DNA of 64,000 bases, from the NCBI RefSeq assembly GCF_009498035.1, contig NZ_CP034550.1, forward strand, positions 9,796,001 to 9,860,000, given 5' to 3'. Source of the DNA: Saccharothrix syringae (lineage in GTDB: Bacteria > Actinomycetota > Actinomycetes > Mycobacteriales > Pseudonocardiaceae). Below, piece after piece: positions 11,063-19,494 of the stretch (position 1 is its first letter; each line of letters begins with the position of its first letter). The notes beneath the pieces are model-generated. The model did not search any database and was not told where the DNA came from. It saw only the letters and a program-made list of their open reading frames with translations. Both the position numbers and the translations under genes were made by a program.

Positions 11063-11959
11063 ATGTCAAAGATCAAGATCGAGGCGACCAGCGCCGTCTT
11101 CTACCTGCCGTACTACGTGGCGGAGGAGGAGGGCTACTTCACCGACGAGGGGCTCGACGTCGAGCTCATCCGCCACCGGCCCACCGACGAGACCGGCCTG
11201 CGGTTCGTCGAGGACCCGCGCCGGGTGTCCTCGTTCAGCAGCTTCAAGCTGTTCGAGGCGGGCGCGTCGCAGCTGTACAACGCGTGCGAGTGGGGCCAGC
11301 TGCGCCGCTCCCAGGACAGCCAGGTCAACGGCAAGGTCGTGGCCCGCCGCGCGGCCGTCGCCAGCCAGGCGATCATCGTCCGCCCCGACTCGCCGTACAA
11401 CGTCCCCGGCGACCTGGCCGGCGTGCGCGTGGGCGTCAACTTCCACCACGGCTCGCACTACCTGGTGCTCCAGACGCTGGAGGGGTTCCTGGCCCGCGCC
11501 GACATCAAGCTGGTCGGGATCAAGGGCAAGGAGCGCTTCGAGGCCCTGCGCGACGGCGACATCGACGCCGTGGCCGTGATGGAGCCGTGGATCACGGTGG
11601 CCGAGAAGCAGGGCTACAAGGTGCTCGCCGAGGCGCACTACTACGGCGCGGAGATCGCCAACGACTCGCTCGACGCCGAGACCTTCACCAGGATCAACCG
11701 GGCCGTCACGCGGGGCGTGGACCGGATCCACGAGGACATCCGGCCCTACCTCAAGCACTTCATCGAGCAGGCCGCGCCGGTCGCCGAGCTGGTCCCGGAC
11801 GACTTCAAGCCGGGCCGGCTGCGCTACGTCCACCCCGGCCCGTACCCGGAGGACCACTTCAACCGGACGCTGGACTGGGTCGCCAGCTGGGGCCTGATCG
11901 ACTCGGACAACGACTTCGGCCGGCTCGTCGACTCCACCAAGATCCTCCAGGAGGCATGA
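11063..11959 (+). CDS. NMT1/THI5-like (SsuA-type) periplasmic-binding-fold protein without signal peptide
   Basis: A 298-residue protein with the fold of ABC substrate-binding proteins for pyrimidine precursors, taurine or sulfonates. It has FYLPYYVAEEEGYFTDEGLDVELI at the start of lobe 1, then DLAGVRVGVNFHHGSHYLVLQTLEG and FEALRDGDIDAVAVMEPWITVAEKQGYKVLAEA. The N-terminus MSKIKIEATSAVFYLPYY begins directly with the first strand, with no signal peptide or lipobox, so it is predicted to be cytoplasmic. The MFS gene overlaps its stop (ATGA). It may be an intracellular ligand-binding or THI5-like enzymatic protein; ligand unknown. Confidence 0.8.
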   Translation: MSKIKIEATSAVFYLPYYVAEEEGYFTDEGLDVELIRHRPTDETGLRFVEDPRRVSSFSSFKLFEAGASQLYNACEWGQLRRSQDSQVNGKVVARRAAVASQAIIVRPDSPYNVPGDLAGVRVGVNFHHGSHYLVLQTLEGFLARADIKLVGIKGKERFEALRDGDIDAVAVMEPWITVAEKQGYKVLAEAHYYGAEIANDSLDAETFTRINRAVTRGVDRIHEDIRPYLKHFIEQAAPVAELVPDDFKPGRLRYVHPGPYPEDHFNRTLDWVASWGLIDSDNDFGRLVDSTKILQEA

Positions 11960-13476
11960 GGACGCAGGCGTTCGGCGGCGCGGCACCGGTCGCGCCGCCG
12001 GGCCGCGTTCCCGCCATGCCCACCACCGTGAACCGCCGGGCCGTGCTGCTGCTGTGCGGCACCACCGCCGGCTTCCTCCTGCTGGACGTCCACAAGGTGT
12101 CCATCGCGATCCCGTCGATCGAACGCGCCCTGCACCCCGGCCCGGCGGGCATCCAGCTCATCCAGGCCGCCTACGTGTTCTGCTTCGCCGTCACCCTGGT
12201 CCCCGCCGGCCGCGTCGGCGACGCGGGCAGGCGGCTCGCCCTCACCTACGCGGGCACGTACCTCTACCTGGCCGCCGGCGTGCTGTGCGCCGTCGCGCCC
12301 ACGGCCGGTTTCGTCATCGCGGGCCGCGCCCTGCTCGGCATCGCCGCCGGCCTGCTCATGCCGCAGGTGATGGGCATGGTGCAGCAGCTGTTCCCCGCGG
12401 CCGAGCGCGGCCGGGCGTTCGGCGTCTACGGCATGTGCGTCAGCCTGGTCACCGCACTCGGCCCCGGCCTCGGCGGCCTGCTCGTCACCACGCTCGGCTG
12501 GCGCGGCGTGTTCGTGGTGAACGTGCCGGTGGGCGTGGCCCTGCTCGTCGCCGCGCACGCCCTGCTGCCCGCGGTCGGCCGCGACCAGGGCGGCAGGCGC
12601 AGACCGGACGTCGACGTGGTGGGCCTGGCCTTCGGCGGCCTCGCCCTGGTCTGCCTGCTGACCCCGTTCATCTTCACCACCGGCCGCCCCGGCGACGTCG
12701 ACGCCCGCTGGCTCGCCCTGGTCCCGGCGGTCGGGCTGGCCGCGCTGTTCGCGGCGCGCGGCCGCCGCCGCGTCGCCGCCGGCCGCTCCGGCGTGATCGA
12801 CCCGGCCCTGCTGCGCATCCCGTCCTTCCGCAACGGCGTGCTCGTCTCCCTGACCTGGTTCGCCGCCGGACCGGGCATCGCCCTGGCGCTGACCCTGTAC
12901 CTCCAGGAGGCCCGCGGCGTCACCCCGTTCCTGGCCGGTTTGCTGGTGCTGCCGTCGTCGGCGACCTCCGTGCTGGGCTCCTGGCTGGGCGGCCGGCACG
13001 TGGTGCGGTTGGGGCGCGTGCTGACCGGCACGGGGATGTTGCTGGTCCTGGCCTCCGCGCTGGGCACGGTGGCCCTGCTGCACAGCCCCCTGCCGACGGC
13101 GGCCGTGCTGGTCGGCATCCCGGCGCTGCAACTGGTGCAGGGCCTCGGCGGCGGGTTGGTGGTCTCCCCCAACCACTCCATGACGCTCGTGGACGTCCCG
13201 GCCGCGCAGGGCGGCGCGGCCGGGGCGATCGGGCAGCTCGGCCAGCGCATCAGCAACAGCGTGGGCGTCGCGACCGCGTCGACGGCGTACTACTCGACGA
13301 TCTACGGGGTGGGGTTCACGCTGACCGACGCACCCGCCTCCCTGCACCGCGACGCGCTCGACCGCGCCACGGCCGTGGCGTGCCTGTTCCTGTGCGCGGC
13401 GGTCACCGTGGTGCTGGTGGACCTGCGCCGCCAGGTTCGCGGCCGGTCGCTCGGGCGGGCGGTGGTCGGGTCCTGA
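11956..13476 (+). CDS. MFS transporter, DHA2 (14-TMS) drug/metabolite exporter type
   Basis: A 506-residue inner-membrane secondary transporter. Multiple hydrophobic helices are visible. The DHA2 markers are LLLDVHKVSIAIPSIERAL in helix 1, the loop PAGRVGDAGRRLALTYAG (motif A) and the motif C helix FGVYGMCVSLVTALGPGLGGLLVTTLGWRGVFVVNVPVG. The ATG at 11956 overlaps the preceding stop by 4 bp, implying co-expression with the NMT1-like protein. This suggests export or uptake of the ligand that protein binds. Substrate unknown. Confidence 0.9.
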   Translation: MRTQAFGGAAPVAPPGRVPAMPTTVNRRAVLLLCGTTAGFLLLDVHKVSIAIPSIERALHPGPAGIQLIQAAYVFCFAVTLVPAGRVGDAGRRLALTYAGTYLYLAAGVLCAVAPTAGFVIAGRALLGIAAGLLMPQVMGMVQQLFPAAERGRAFGVYGMCVSLVTALGPGLGGLLVTTLGWRGVFVVNVPVGVALLVAAHALLPAVGRDQGGRRRPDVDVVGLAFGGLALVCLLTPFIFTTGRPGDVDARWLALVPAVGLAALFAARGRRRVAAGRSGVIDPALLRIPSFRNGVLVSLTWFAAGPGIALALTLYLQEARGVTPFLAGLLVLPSSATSVLGSWLGGRHVVRLGRVLTGTGMLLVLASALGTVALLHSPLPTAAVLVGIPALQLVQGLGGGLVVSPNHSMTLVDVPAAQGGAAGAIGQLGQRISNSVGVATASTAYYSTIYGVGFTLTDAPASLHRDALDRATAVACLFLCAAVTVVLVDLRRQVRGRSLGRAVVGS

Positions 13477-13759
13477 ACGGTCGGGTGCCGTCCGCGGCGG
13501 GAACTTTTTTCGGAGTCCCTCATGGACCACCTGGACAGTCGGCGTGACGATGACATGCGCCTGCGCCGCGTCCTGCAAAGGCACAGGAGCAGGTCTTCTT
13601 CCACCCCTTTCCGGAGTGGCCTCGAAGTACGTCATCCTTGACCGGTGGCCAAATCGCTTCCTCGGATCACCACACCGGGTGACTGCTTTTCCGGTCGCCC
13701 GGCGGCATGATCTCGCCGGTACTCGACGTCCACCGGAGCGCGACAGGAAGGACCTGGCC

Positions 13760-13966
13760 ATGAGCGGGCGGGAGTGTTGTTCGGGCTGTTCGCCCTCGGC
13801 GGGGAATGCGTTCCTGCGGCGGGTCGAGGAGCTGGTGGCGGACAGCGGTGTCCACGGTGGGCGGAGGGTGTGGGTCCTCGGTTCGGCTTCGGGGAACCTC
13901 TTCCCCTCCGTTGCGGAACCCCTCTTGGAGCCGCGGCACGGGTTGCGCGTCGGAAAGCAGGAGTGA
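13760..13966 (+). CDS. Small Cys-rich N-terminus ORF, unknown
   Basis: A possible 68-residue protein with a ribosome-binding site (AGGAAGGA, 7 bases upstream). It begins MSGRECCSGCSPSAGN and continues FLRRVEELVADSG; the CCSGC cluster could bind metal or form disulfides. I do not recognise it. The preceding 283 bp after the MFS gene contain no supported gene; a 39-codon ORF from 13522 is possible but unsupported. The DUF4291-like gene starts 66 bp downstream. Coding status is uncertain. Confidence 0.35.
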   Translation: MSGRECCSGCSPSAGNAFLRRVEELVADSGVHGGRRVWVLGSASGNLFPSVAEPLLEPRHGLRVGKQE

Positions 13967-14032
13967 GGGGCGTTGTAAGGGTTGAGCCGGACCGGTCGCG
14001 CTCGACCATGACGAAGCCGATAAATCGAATGG

Positions 14033-14500
14033 ATGGCCTACCGCTGCGGCTACGCCCGGAAGCCGGGTCAGGAAAGGGTGTTGGCCATCGACATCACCCG
14101 CGAGGGCTTCCACTGGGCCCTGGCGCACTCGGCGCTCAGCCACTTCGACCGCGACGTGCACGGCGACCGCGCCACGTGGGCGGCGGCGGTGAAGCGGGCC
14201 CCGGTGCGGGTGCAGTGGGACCCCGAGCGGGACCTGCGGTTCGGGCCGCCGGCGCACCGGGCGATCCAGGTCGGCCTGGGCGGGGACGCGGTGCGGCGCT
14301 ACGTGGAGGAGTGGATCACCGCCATCACCGACGTCACCGACCTGATGCGGACCGCGGGCGGGCTGGTCTCGGCCAACCGCGACGACGAGGCGCTTGCCCT
14401 GCTGCCGGTGGAACGCCCGTACCCGCTGCCCGGGGACGTGGCGGCCGCGCTGGGGCAGAATCCGGTGTCCGAGGCGACCGGTGCGGGAGGTTCACGGTGA
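14033..14500 (+). CDS. DUF4291 family protein, N-terminally truncated (possible pseudogene)
   Basis: A 155-residue ORF beginning MAYRCGYARKPGQERVLAIDITREGFHWALAHSALSHFD, which is the middle of DUF4291 proteins. From memory of the family, about 50 residues should precede it, including the RMTWIKPSFLWM segment. In-frame extension stops at the TAA at 14021; in the other frame TMTKPINR looks like a decayed copy of that segment. The C-terminal half is intact (VQWDPERDLRFGPPAHRAIQVGL to LLPVERPYPLPGDV). Its stop overlaps the YCII gene start (GTGA), so a coupling role may persist even if the protein is dead. Function of the family unknown. Confidence 0.7.
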   Translation: MAYRCGYARKPGQERVLAIDITREGFHWALAHSALSHFDRDVHGDRATWAAAVKRAPVRVQWDPERDLRFGPPAHRAIQVGLGGDAVRRYVEEWITAITDVTDLMRTAGGLVSANRDDEALALLPVERPYPLPGDVAAALGQNPVSEATGAGGSR

Positions 14501-14859
14501 AGTACCTGATGCTGATCTACGGCAACGAGCAGGTGTGGAACAGCGTCGACGCGGACGGGTTCGCGCGGCTCGTCGCCGAGGTGGACGCGTTCAACGCGGA
14601 ACTGCGCGAGTCGGGCGAACTGGTCGACTCCCAGGGCCTGGAGTCCCGGCCGCGGGCGGTGCGGGTGGTCGGGGGCGCGCCGGTGGTCACCGACGGGCCG
14701 TACCTGGAGGCCAAGGAGTACGTGGGCTCGTACTTCGTGGTCGACGTCGCCGACGAGGAGCGCGCGCTGGAGATCGCGCGGTCCTACCCGGCCCTGCGCC
14801 ACAGCCGCGGCCTGGGCGGCGGCATCGAGGTGTGGCCCCTGGTGGACCATGACGGTTGA
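14497..14859 (+). CDS. YCII/DGPF domain protein
   Basis: A 120-residue small ferredoxin-like-fold protein. It contains KYLMLIYGNEQ at the start and VVTDGPYLEAKEYVGSYFVVDV, the DGPF-type motif (here DGPY), ending GGGIEVWPL. Such proteins are encoded next to ECF42 sigma factors and are assumed to take part in their signalling, although the biochemistry is unproven. GTG at 14497 is supported by GGGAGG and the GTGA overlap with the preceding gene. The sigma-factor gene begins 11 bp before its stop. Confidence 0.92.
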   Translation: MKYLMLIYGNEQVWNSVDADGFARLVAEVDAFNAELRESGELVDSQGLESRPRAVRVVGGAPVVTDGPYLEAKEYVGSYFVVDVADEERALEIARSYPALRHSRGLGGGIEVWPLVDHDG

Positions 14860-16084
14860 GCAGCTGCTGCGCACGTTGACGCCGCGGGTGCTGGGCACCC
14901 TGGTGCGTCGTCACGGCGACTTCGCGCGGTGCGAGGACGCGGTGCAGGAGGCGTTGATCGACGCGGCCGGCCGGTGGGCCGGGAACGGCGTCCCGGAGCA
15001 CCCGCTGGGCTGGCTCGTCACGGTCGCCGGGCGCCGGTACGTGGACCTGGTGCGCTCGGACGCCGCCCGGGAACGCCGCGAGCAGGCCGTGTTCGACGCC
15101 GTGCCGCGCGACGAGCTGGTCGCCGCGCCGCCGGACGCCGAGCCGGTGCGGGACGACCTGCTGGAGCTGCTGTTCCTGTGCTGCCACCCGGCGCTGACGC
15201 CGCCCGCGCAGATGGCGCTGACGCTGCGGGCCGTCGCCGGGTTGACCACGGGCGAGATCGCGGCGGCGTTCCTGGTGCCGGACAAGACGATGGGCCAGCG
15301 GATCTCCCGCGCCAAGCTGCGGCTGAAGGAGGTCGGCGCCCGCTTCGAGGCACCGACCGACAACGCGCTGGACGTCGTGCTGCACGTGCTGTACCTGCTG
15401 TTCAACGAGGGTTACAGCGCCAGCGCCGGTCCCGTGCTGCGCCGCACCGACCTCACCGGGCAGGCGGTGCGGCTGGCCCGGGAGCTGCACCGGCGGCTGC
15501 CCGGCTCGGGTGAGGCGGCCGGGCTGCTGGCGCTGATGCTGCTGACCGAGGCACGGGGCGCGGCCCGCACCGGGCCCGACGGCGCGCTGGTGCCGCTGGC
15601 CGAGCAGGACCGGTCGCGGTGGGACCGGGCGGCCATCGCCGAGGGCACCGACCTGGTGACGCGCAGCCTGGCGGCCCACCCGGCGGGCCCGTACCAGGTG
15701 CAGGCGGCGATCGCGGCCGTGCACGCCGAGGCGGCCTCGACCGGGGACACCGACTGGCCGCAGGTGCTGGCGCTGTACGACGTGCTGGAGCGCCTGGCGC
15801 CCAACCCGGTCACGGCGCTGAACCGGGCGGTCGCCCTCGGCGAGGTGCGCGGGCCGCGGGCCGCGCTGGAGGTCGTCGACGAGCTGGGGCGCGGGGTGCT
15901 GGCCGACCACCACCGGCTGCACGCCGTGCGCGCCCACCTGCTCGAACGGGCCGGTGACCGCACCGCCGCGGGCGAGGCGTTCCGCCGGGCCGCGAGCCTG
16001 GCGGGCAGCGTGCCCGAGCAGCGGTTCCTGCTGTCGCGGGCGGCCCGGTGCACTTCCTCGGAAGAAATTTCCGGGTCGGTGTAG
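14849..16084 (+). CDS. ECF RNA polymerase sigma factor, ECF42 type with C-terminal TPR-like extension
   Basis: A 411-residue sigma factor. Region 2 (about 10-75: ARCEDAVQEALIDAAGRWAGNGVPEHPLGWLVTVAGRRYVDLVRSD) and region 4 (about 120-170: LTLRAVAGLTTGEIAAAFLVPDKTMGQRISRAKLRLK) are clear. The long C-terminal half includes LHVLYLLFNEGYSAS, VHAEAASTGDTDWPQVLALYDVLERLAPNPVTALNRAVALGEVRGPRAAL and DHHRLHAVRAHLLERAGD. This is the helical TPR-like domain of the ECF42 group, which lacks a classical anti-sigma factor. The neighbouring YCII gene is the group's usual partner. Targets are probably this operon and the downstream reductase. Confidence 0.93.
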   Translation: MTVEQLLRTLTPRVLGTLVRRHGDFARCEDAVQEALIDAAGRWAGNGVPEHPLGWLVTVAGRRYVDLVRSDAARERREQAVFDAVPRDELVAAPPDAEPVRDDLLELLFLCCHPALTPPAQMALTLRAVAGLTTGEIAAAFLVPDKTMGQRISRAKLRLKEVGARFEAPTDNALDVVLHVLYLLFNEGYSASAGPVLRRTDLTGQAVRLARELHRRLPGSGEAAGLLALMLLTEARGAARTGPDGALVPLAEQDRSRWDRAAIAEGTDLVTRSLAAHPAGPYQVQAAIAAVHAEAASTGDTDWPQVLALYDVLERLAPNPVTALNRAVALGEVRGPRAALEVVDELGRGVLADHHRLHAVRAHLLERAGDRTAAGEAFRRAASLAGSVPEQRFLLSRAARCTSSEEISGSV

Positions 16085-16156
16085 AAACCCGGTCGCCGGC
16101 TCCGATCCCCTGCCGAGCGAGCCCGCCGGGCGTCGCCGGGAGGAAGGAAGTTCGCG

Positions 16157-16837
16157 ATGACCAAGGTGACCGCGCAGCTGTCGGTGTCCCTCGACGGCTG
16201 CTACGCCGGGCCGCGCCACGACGGCGGCGACTGGATGGCGTCCGCGGAGGCGAAGGCGTTCTTCCGCGTCACGCGCTGGGCGCTCACCGCGCTGGCGTGG
16301 CGGGAGCGGCAGGGCCTCGGCGGTGGCGAGGAGGACGTGAACTCCGCCGTCATCCGCGAGTCGTTCGAGGCGGCCGGTGCCTACGTCATGGGGCGGCGCA
16401 TGGCCGACGGTGGCGAGGTGCCGTGGGGCGAGGAGCCGCCGTTCCGCGCGTCGGTGTTCGTGGTGACCCACCGCCCGCGCCCGACGCTGGTGCGCGGGGG
16501 CGGCACCAGCTTCACCTACGTCACGGACGGCGTCGCGAGCGCGGTCGAGCAGGCGAGGGCCGCCGCCGGCGGGAAGGACGTCGCGGTCGCCGGCGGCGGC
16601 GAGCTGGTGCGGCAGGTGCTGGCGGCCGGGCTGCTCGACGAGCTGGAGCTGCACGTCGTGCCGGTCGTGCTCGGCACCGGGTCGCGGCTGTTCGACCTGG
16701 ACCTGGCCGGTGAGGGGATCGAGCTGACCCCGACCAGGGTCCTGCACACCCCCGAGGTCACGCACATCCGCTACCGCGTGGACGGGCGCGCGCCGCTCGT
16801 GCTGGACGACCGCGGTGGCGCGCTGGGCGACCGCTGA
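16157..16837 (+). CDS. Dihydrofolate reductase / RibD C-terminal domain family protein
   Basis: A 226-residue protein of the DHFR-like RibD-C fold. The first strand is KVTAQLSVSLDGCYAGP; YVMGRRMADGG and VFVVTHRP follow; the NADPH-binding glycine motif is DVAVAGGGELVRQVLAAGLLDELELHVVPVVLGTGSRLFD. These proteins are presumed NADPH reductases, but the substrate is generally unknown. AGGAAGGAAG precedes the ATG. It lies 72 bp after the ECF42 gene and may be in its regulon. Confidence 0.9.
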   Translation: MTKVTAQLSVSLDGCYAGPRHDGGDWMASAEAKAFFRVTRWALTALAWRERQGLGGGEEDVNSAVIRESFEAAGAYVMGRRMADGGEVPWGEEPPFRASVFVVTHRPRPTLVRGGGTSFTYVTDGVASAVEQARAAAGGKDVAVAGGGELVRQVLAAGLLDELELHVVPVVLGTGSRLFDLDLAGEGIELTPTRVLHTPEVTHIRYRVDGRAPLVLDDRGGALGDR

Positions 16838-16841
16838 GCGC

Positions 16842-16873
16842 CGAGGGGGGCGGGCGCGGGCCCGCCCCCCTCG
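16842..16873. terminator. Strong bidirectional terminator hairpin
   Basis: A perfect 14-bp G/C stem (16842-16855 with 16860-16873) and 4-nt loop. It lies in the 44-bp gap between the convergent reductase and pectate-lyase genes, starting 4 bp after one stop and ending 8 bp before the other. Confidence 0.85.
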
Positions 16874-16881
16874 CTGCCGGG

Positions 16882-18588
16882 TCAGCCGGTGACCGGCCTG
16901 CCGCCGAAGGTGACGACGAGGCGGCCGTCCGAGGCGTAGGACCAGCCCAGGGCACCGGCGTAGGAGGCGCACCGGGAGCCGTTGGAGCCGGACCAGAACT
17001 GGTTGGACGCGTCGACGTCGCCGGTGGTCCGGTCGTTGGTGCCGCTGCCGCTGCGGCACGAGGTGTTGTCGCGGAACACCGAGGAGCCGCCGTCGAAGTT
17101 GAAGTTGCGCTCGGCGTTGTCGATGCCGATGTTGCCCGACACGGTCATGGTGCCGAGGTTGCGGTTGTAGGTGAACCCGTGCTTGCCGTTGTCGTAGGCG
17201 ATGTTGCGCCGGATCACGTGGTTGACGCCGATGTCCTCGCCGCCGAGCTTGTAGCCGTTGCGGTCGCCGTTGCCGGCCTGGGAGCCGTCGCTGAGGGTGC
17301 CGTTGCCGTAGGCCAGGGAGTCCTCGATGGTCACCGCGCCGATGGGACCGGTGTCGGTCTTGGTGAACAGGTCCCAGCCGTCGTCGATGTTGTTGTGCGA
17401 CACGGCGTAGCGGAAGACGTTGCCGGGGCCGGAGGTGAGCTTGGCGGCGAAGCCGTCGGCGTCCTCGCCGTCGGAGTCGGCGTTGTCGTGGGACTCCGCG
17501 CCGAGGACGAGGTTGTTGGCCGGCCACTGGTCCTTCGGCGTGGTGGACAGCATCCGCGACAGCTGGAGGCCGGTGTCGCGGTTGAAGCGGGTCACGGTGC
17601 GCTCGAAGACGTTGTTGCTGCCGCCGACGAAGATGCCGTTGTCACCGGCGCGCTCGACGACCACGCCGCGCACGTGCCAGTAGTTGCCGTTCACGGCGAG
17701 GCCGCGGTTGGCCGGGTCCTCGGCCTGGGCGGAGAAGTTCAGCACCGGGGTCTCGCCGGGGTAGGCGAACAGCTCGGTGCGGTGGGCCGGGGTGCCGTTG
17801 TTGCCCGGCGGGATGGTGACGGTCTGCGCGAACCGGTAGGTGCCGCCGCGCAGGTAGATCGTGCCGCCGGGGGCGACGCGGGAGATGGCGGCGGTGAGCG
17901 TCGTCGGGTTCTGCTGGGTGCCCGACGCGCCGTCGGTGCCGTTCGGCGCCACGTACAGCGCGGAACCCGGCGGCTGCGTGGTGGTGGTGGTGGTCGTCGT
18001 CGTCGTGGTGGTGGTCGTCGTGGTCGAGGTCGGGCCGCCGTCGACCGGGGTGAACGTCCACTGCTTGGTGGCGGCGCCGTCGCAGGAGTTCGTCTGCACC
18101 AACGCGCCGGCGGACGTGGCGTTGTCCTTGATGTTCATGCACTTGCCGCCGTTGGCGTTGACCACGCGGTAGTTGGCGCCGCTCGCGGTCAGCGCCCAGA
18201 CCTGGTTGGCCGCGCCCGTGCACGTCTGCTGCTGGACGGCCTTGCCCGCGCTGGTCGAGGCGTCCTGGACGCCGGCGCACAGGCCGCTGCCGACGGCCGT
18301 GACGCGGAAGCCGCCGCTGACCGCGGTCAGCGTCCAGCGCTGGCCGGCCGCGGTGCCGCACGCCTGCTGCCGGAGCTGCGCGTTGGCGGTCGAACCCGGT
18401 GCGTCCAGGCACAGGCCGCTGCCGTTGTTCTTCACCGTGTAGGTGCCCGCGCCGACCGCCGCGTTCGCGGGCGTGACGACCGGCCAGGCCGCGAGCGTGG
18501 CGGCCAGCGCGATCGCCGCGCCCGCGGCGACCAGCCCCCTGCGAACGCCGCGCGGCCGCGTGGCGGCAGGCTGCTCCGGTGTGCTCAT
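16882..18588 (-). CDS. Secreted pectate lyase-like protein (PL9-type beta-helix) with N-terminal ricin-type lectin domain
   Basis: A 568-residue exported protein. A signal peptide (RRGLVAAGAAIALAATLAAWPVVTPANA) is followed by a ricin B-type lectin domain (about 45-175; repeats with QQxC and QVW/QRW motifs such as AAGQRWTL, ANQVWALT and TKQWTF). A Thr-rich linker of about 17 consecutive Thr comes next, then a right-handed parallel beta-helix. The helix contains SHDNADSDGEDADGFAAKL and NIDDGWDLFTKTDTGPIGAVTIEDSLAYGNG, resembling the Ca-binding Asp residues and catalytic Lys region of PL9 lyases. Pectin or a related acidic polysaccharide is the likely substrate. ATG at 18588 gives a clean signal peptide. 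Confidence 0.88.
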   Translation of the reverse strand: MSTPEQPAATRPRGVRRGLVAAGAAIALAATLAAWPVVTPANAAVGAGTYTVKNNGSGLCLDAPGSTANAQLRQQACGTAAGQRWTLTAVSGGFRVTAVGSGLCAGVQDASTSAGKAVQQQTCTGAANQVWALTASGANYRVVNANGGKCMNIKDNATSAGALVQTNSCDGAATKQWTFTPVDGGPTSTTTTTTTTTTTTTTTTQPPGSALYVAPNGTDGASGTQQNPTTLTAAISRVAPGGTIYLRGGTYRFAQTVTIPPGNNGTPAHRTELFAYPGETPVLNFSAQAEDPANRGLAVNGNYWHVRGVVVERAGDNGIFVGGSNNVFERTVTRFNRDTGLQLSRMLSTTPKDQWPANNLVLGAESHDNADSDGEDADGFAAKLTSGPGNVFRYAVSHNNIDDGWDLFTKTDTGPIGAVTIEDSLAYGNGTLSDGSQAGNGDRNGYKLGGEDIGVNHVIRRNIAYDNGKHGFTYNRNLGTMTVSGNIGIDNAERNFNFDGGSSVFRDNTSCRSGSGTNDRTTGDVDASNQFWSGSNGSRCASYAGALGWSYASDGRLVVTFGGRPVTG

Positions 18589-19318
18589 GACAACTCCACT
18601 CCCGAACCGTCCCGGATGTTTTCGAGCGCGCGGCGGTCGACCGGTTCTCCGTCGCGGAAATGCGATTCCGCGCAAACCGGAAATCGGTCTCACGGCGGAG
18701 GGTAGGAGGTCTACAAGCCCTGGTCAACGGGGGTTTGCAGGGGTTCGCTGCGGTTGCCGGAGTCGAAATCCGTCGAACACCGAGGTGGCCGCCGCCTCAG
18801 TTGATCAATCGCCTTTCGCGGCCAATTCGGCCCAATCACATCCGTGAACGGGAACGGCTGTTTTCGCGTGGGCGCGAGGGCCGGTTCCGCGGTTTCCCCG
18901 ACCACCGGCGGCTCGCGGAAGCCGGCGGCCCAGGCGGCCGGGACAACGACCAGCCCGGCGGTCTCGGCCGGCGCGGTGGCGCTGTCGACCACCACGCCAC
19001 TGTCATCACGCCGCGGTCACCACACCGCCGTCACCACCGACCGTGCGCGGCCGATGCCGGGCTAACCACACGAGCGAGTGACGTGGCGCGGCTTCCCGTT
19101 GTTATTCACCCCGTTGGCGCCCCAGGTGGGCTACACTGGGTGAACACGAGGCCGCTTGCGTCCAACCGATCTCCTGATCGGGACGAGTACCGCGGATCCA
19201 CTTCCCGCTCCGCCGCACCCACGGCCCGTGCACGCTTCGGCTGCTCCCCCACGTCGTTTGGGCACCGCGTCCCGTGGGGACCCGGTGGGCGCAGCCTCTC
19301 GAACCCTAGGAAGACTTG
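18589..19318. other. Long intergenic region without supported gene
   Basis: A 730-bp stretch between the divergent pectate-lyase gene and the 52-aa ORF. It has lower GC near 18690-18850 and a TACACT -10-like hexamer at about 19132. Short frames here have no ribosome-binding site or recognisable product. I see no RNA gene. It probably carries the promoters of both flanking genes. Confidence 0.5.
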
Positions 19319-19477
19319 ATGTCACAGACGCAGACCCGACCGAACACCGCCAACCCCGGCACGGTTGAGCCGATCGTGTTCAGCCACCCGGACGACGAGA
19401 ACCGGGTGGTTCCCCAGCAGCTGCGCGGCACCGCGTTCCCGCGCTTCGTGCCGCTGCCCAACTCGGGCAAGGCGTAA
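19319..19477 (+). CDS. 52-residue small protein of unknown function
   Basis: ATG with AGGAAG 5 bases upstream opens a short frame MSQTQTRPNTANPGTVEPIV... that ends FPRFVPLPNSGKA. It has no signal peptide, membrane segment or Cys. The N-terminal half is polar and Thr/Asn-rich; the middle is HPDDENRVVPQQLRG. The size, leader-like start and Pro/Phe-rich tail could suit a RiPP precursor, but no modifying enzyme is nearby, so this is speculation. The last 18-20 bases match the tandem repeats that begin 18 bp downstream. Coding is supported by the ribosome-binding site and the absence of a competing frame. Confidence 0.55.
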   Translation: MSQTQTRPNTANPGTVEPIVFSHPDDENRVVPQQLRGTAFPRFVPLPNSGKA

Positions 19478-19494
19478 AACCCCACTGCCCGCCC

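Noticed and set aside
16882..18588. Chitinase or hyaluronidase activity for the beta-helix protein
   Set aside because: The NADSDGEDADGFAAKL/DDGWD pattern fits PL9-type lyases better; no chitinase motif present.
19319..19477. Confident RiPP precursor call for the 52-aa ORF
   Set aside because: No ATP-grasp, YcaO, radical-SAM, lanthipeptide or lasso enzyme within the window; the call would rest on size alone.
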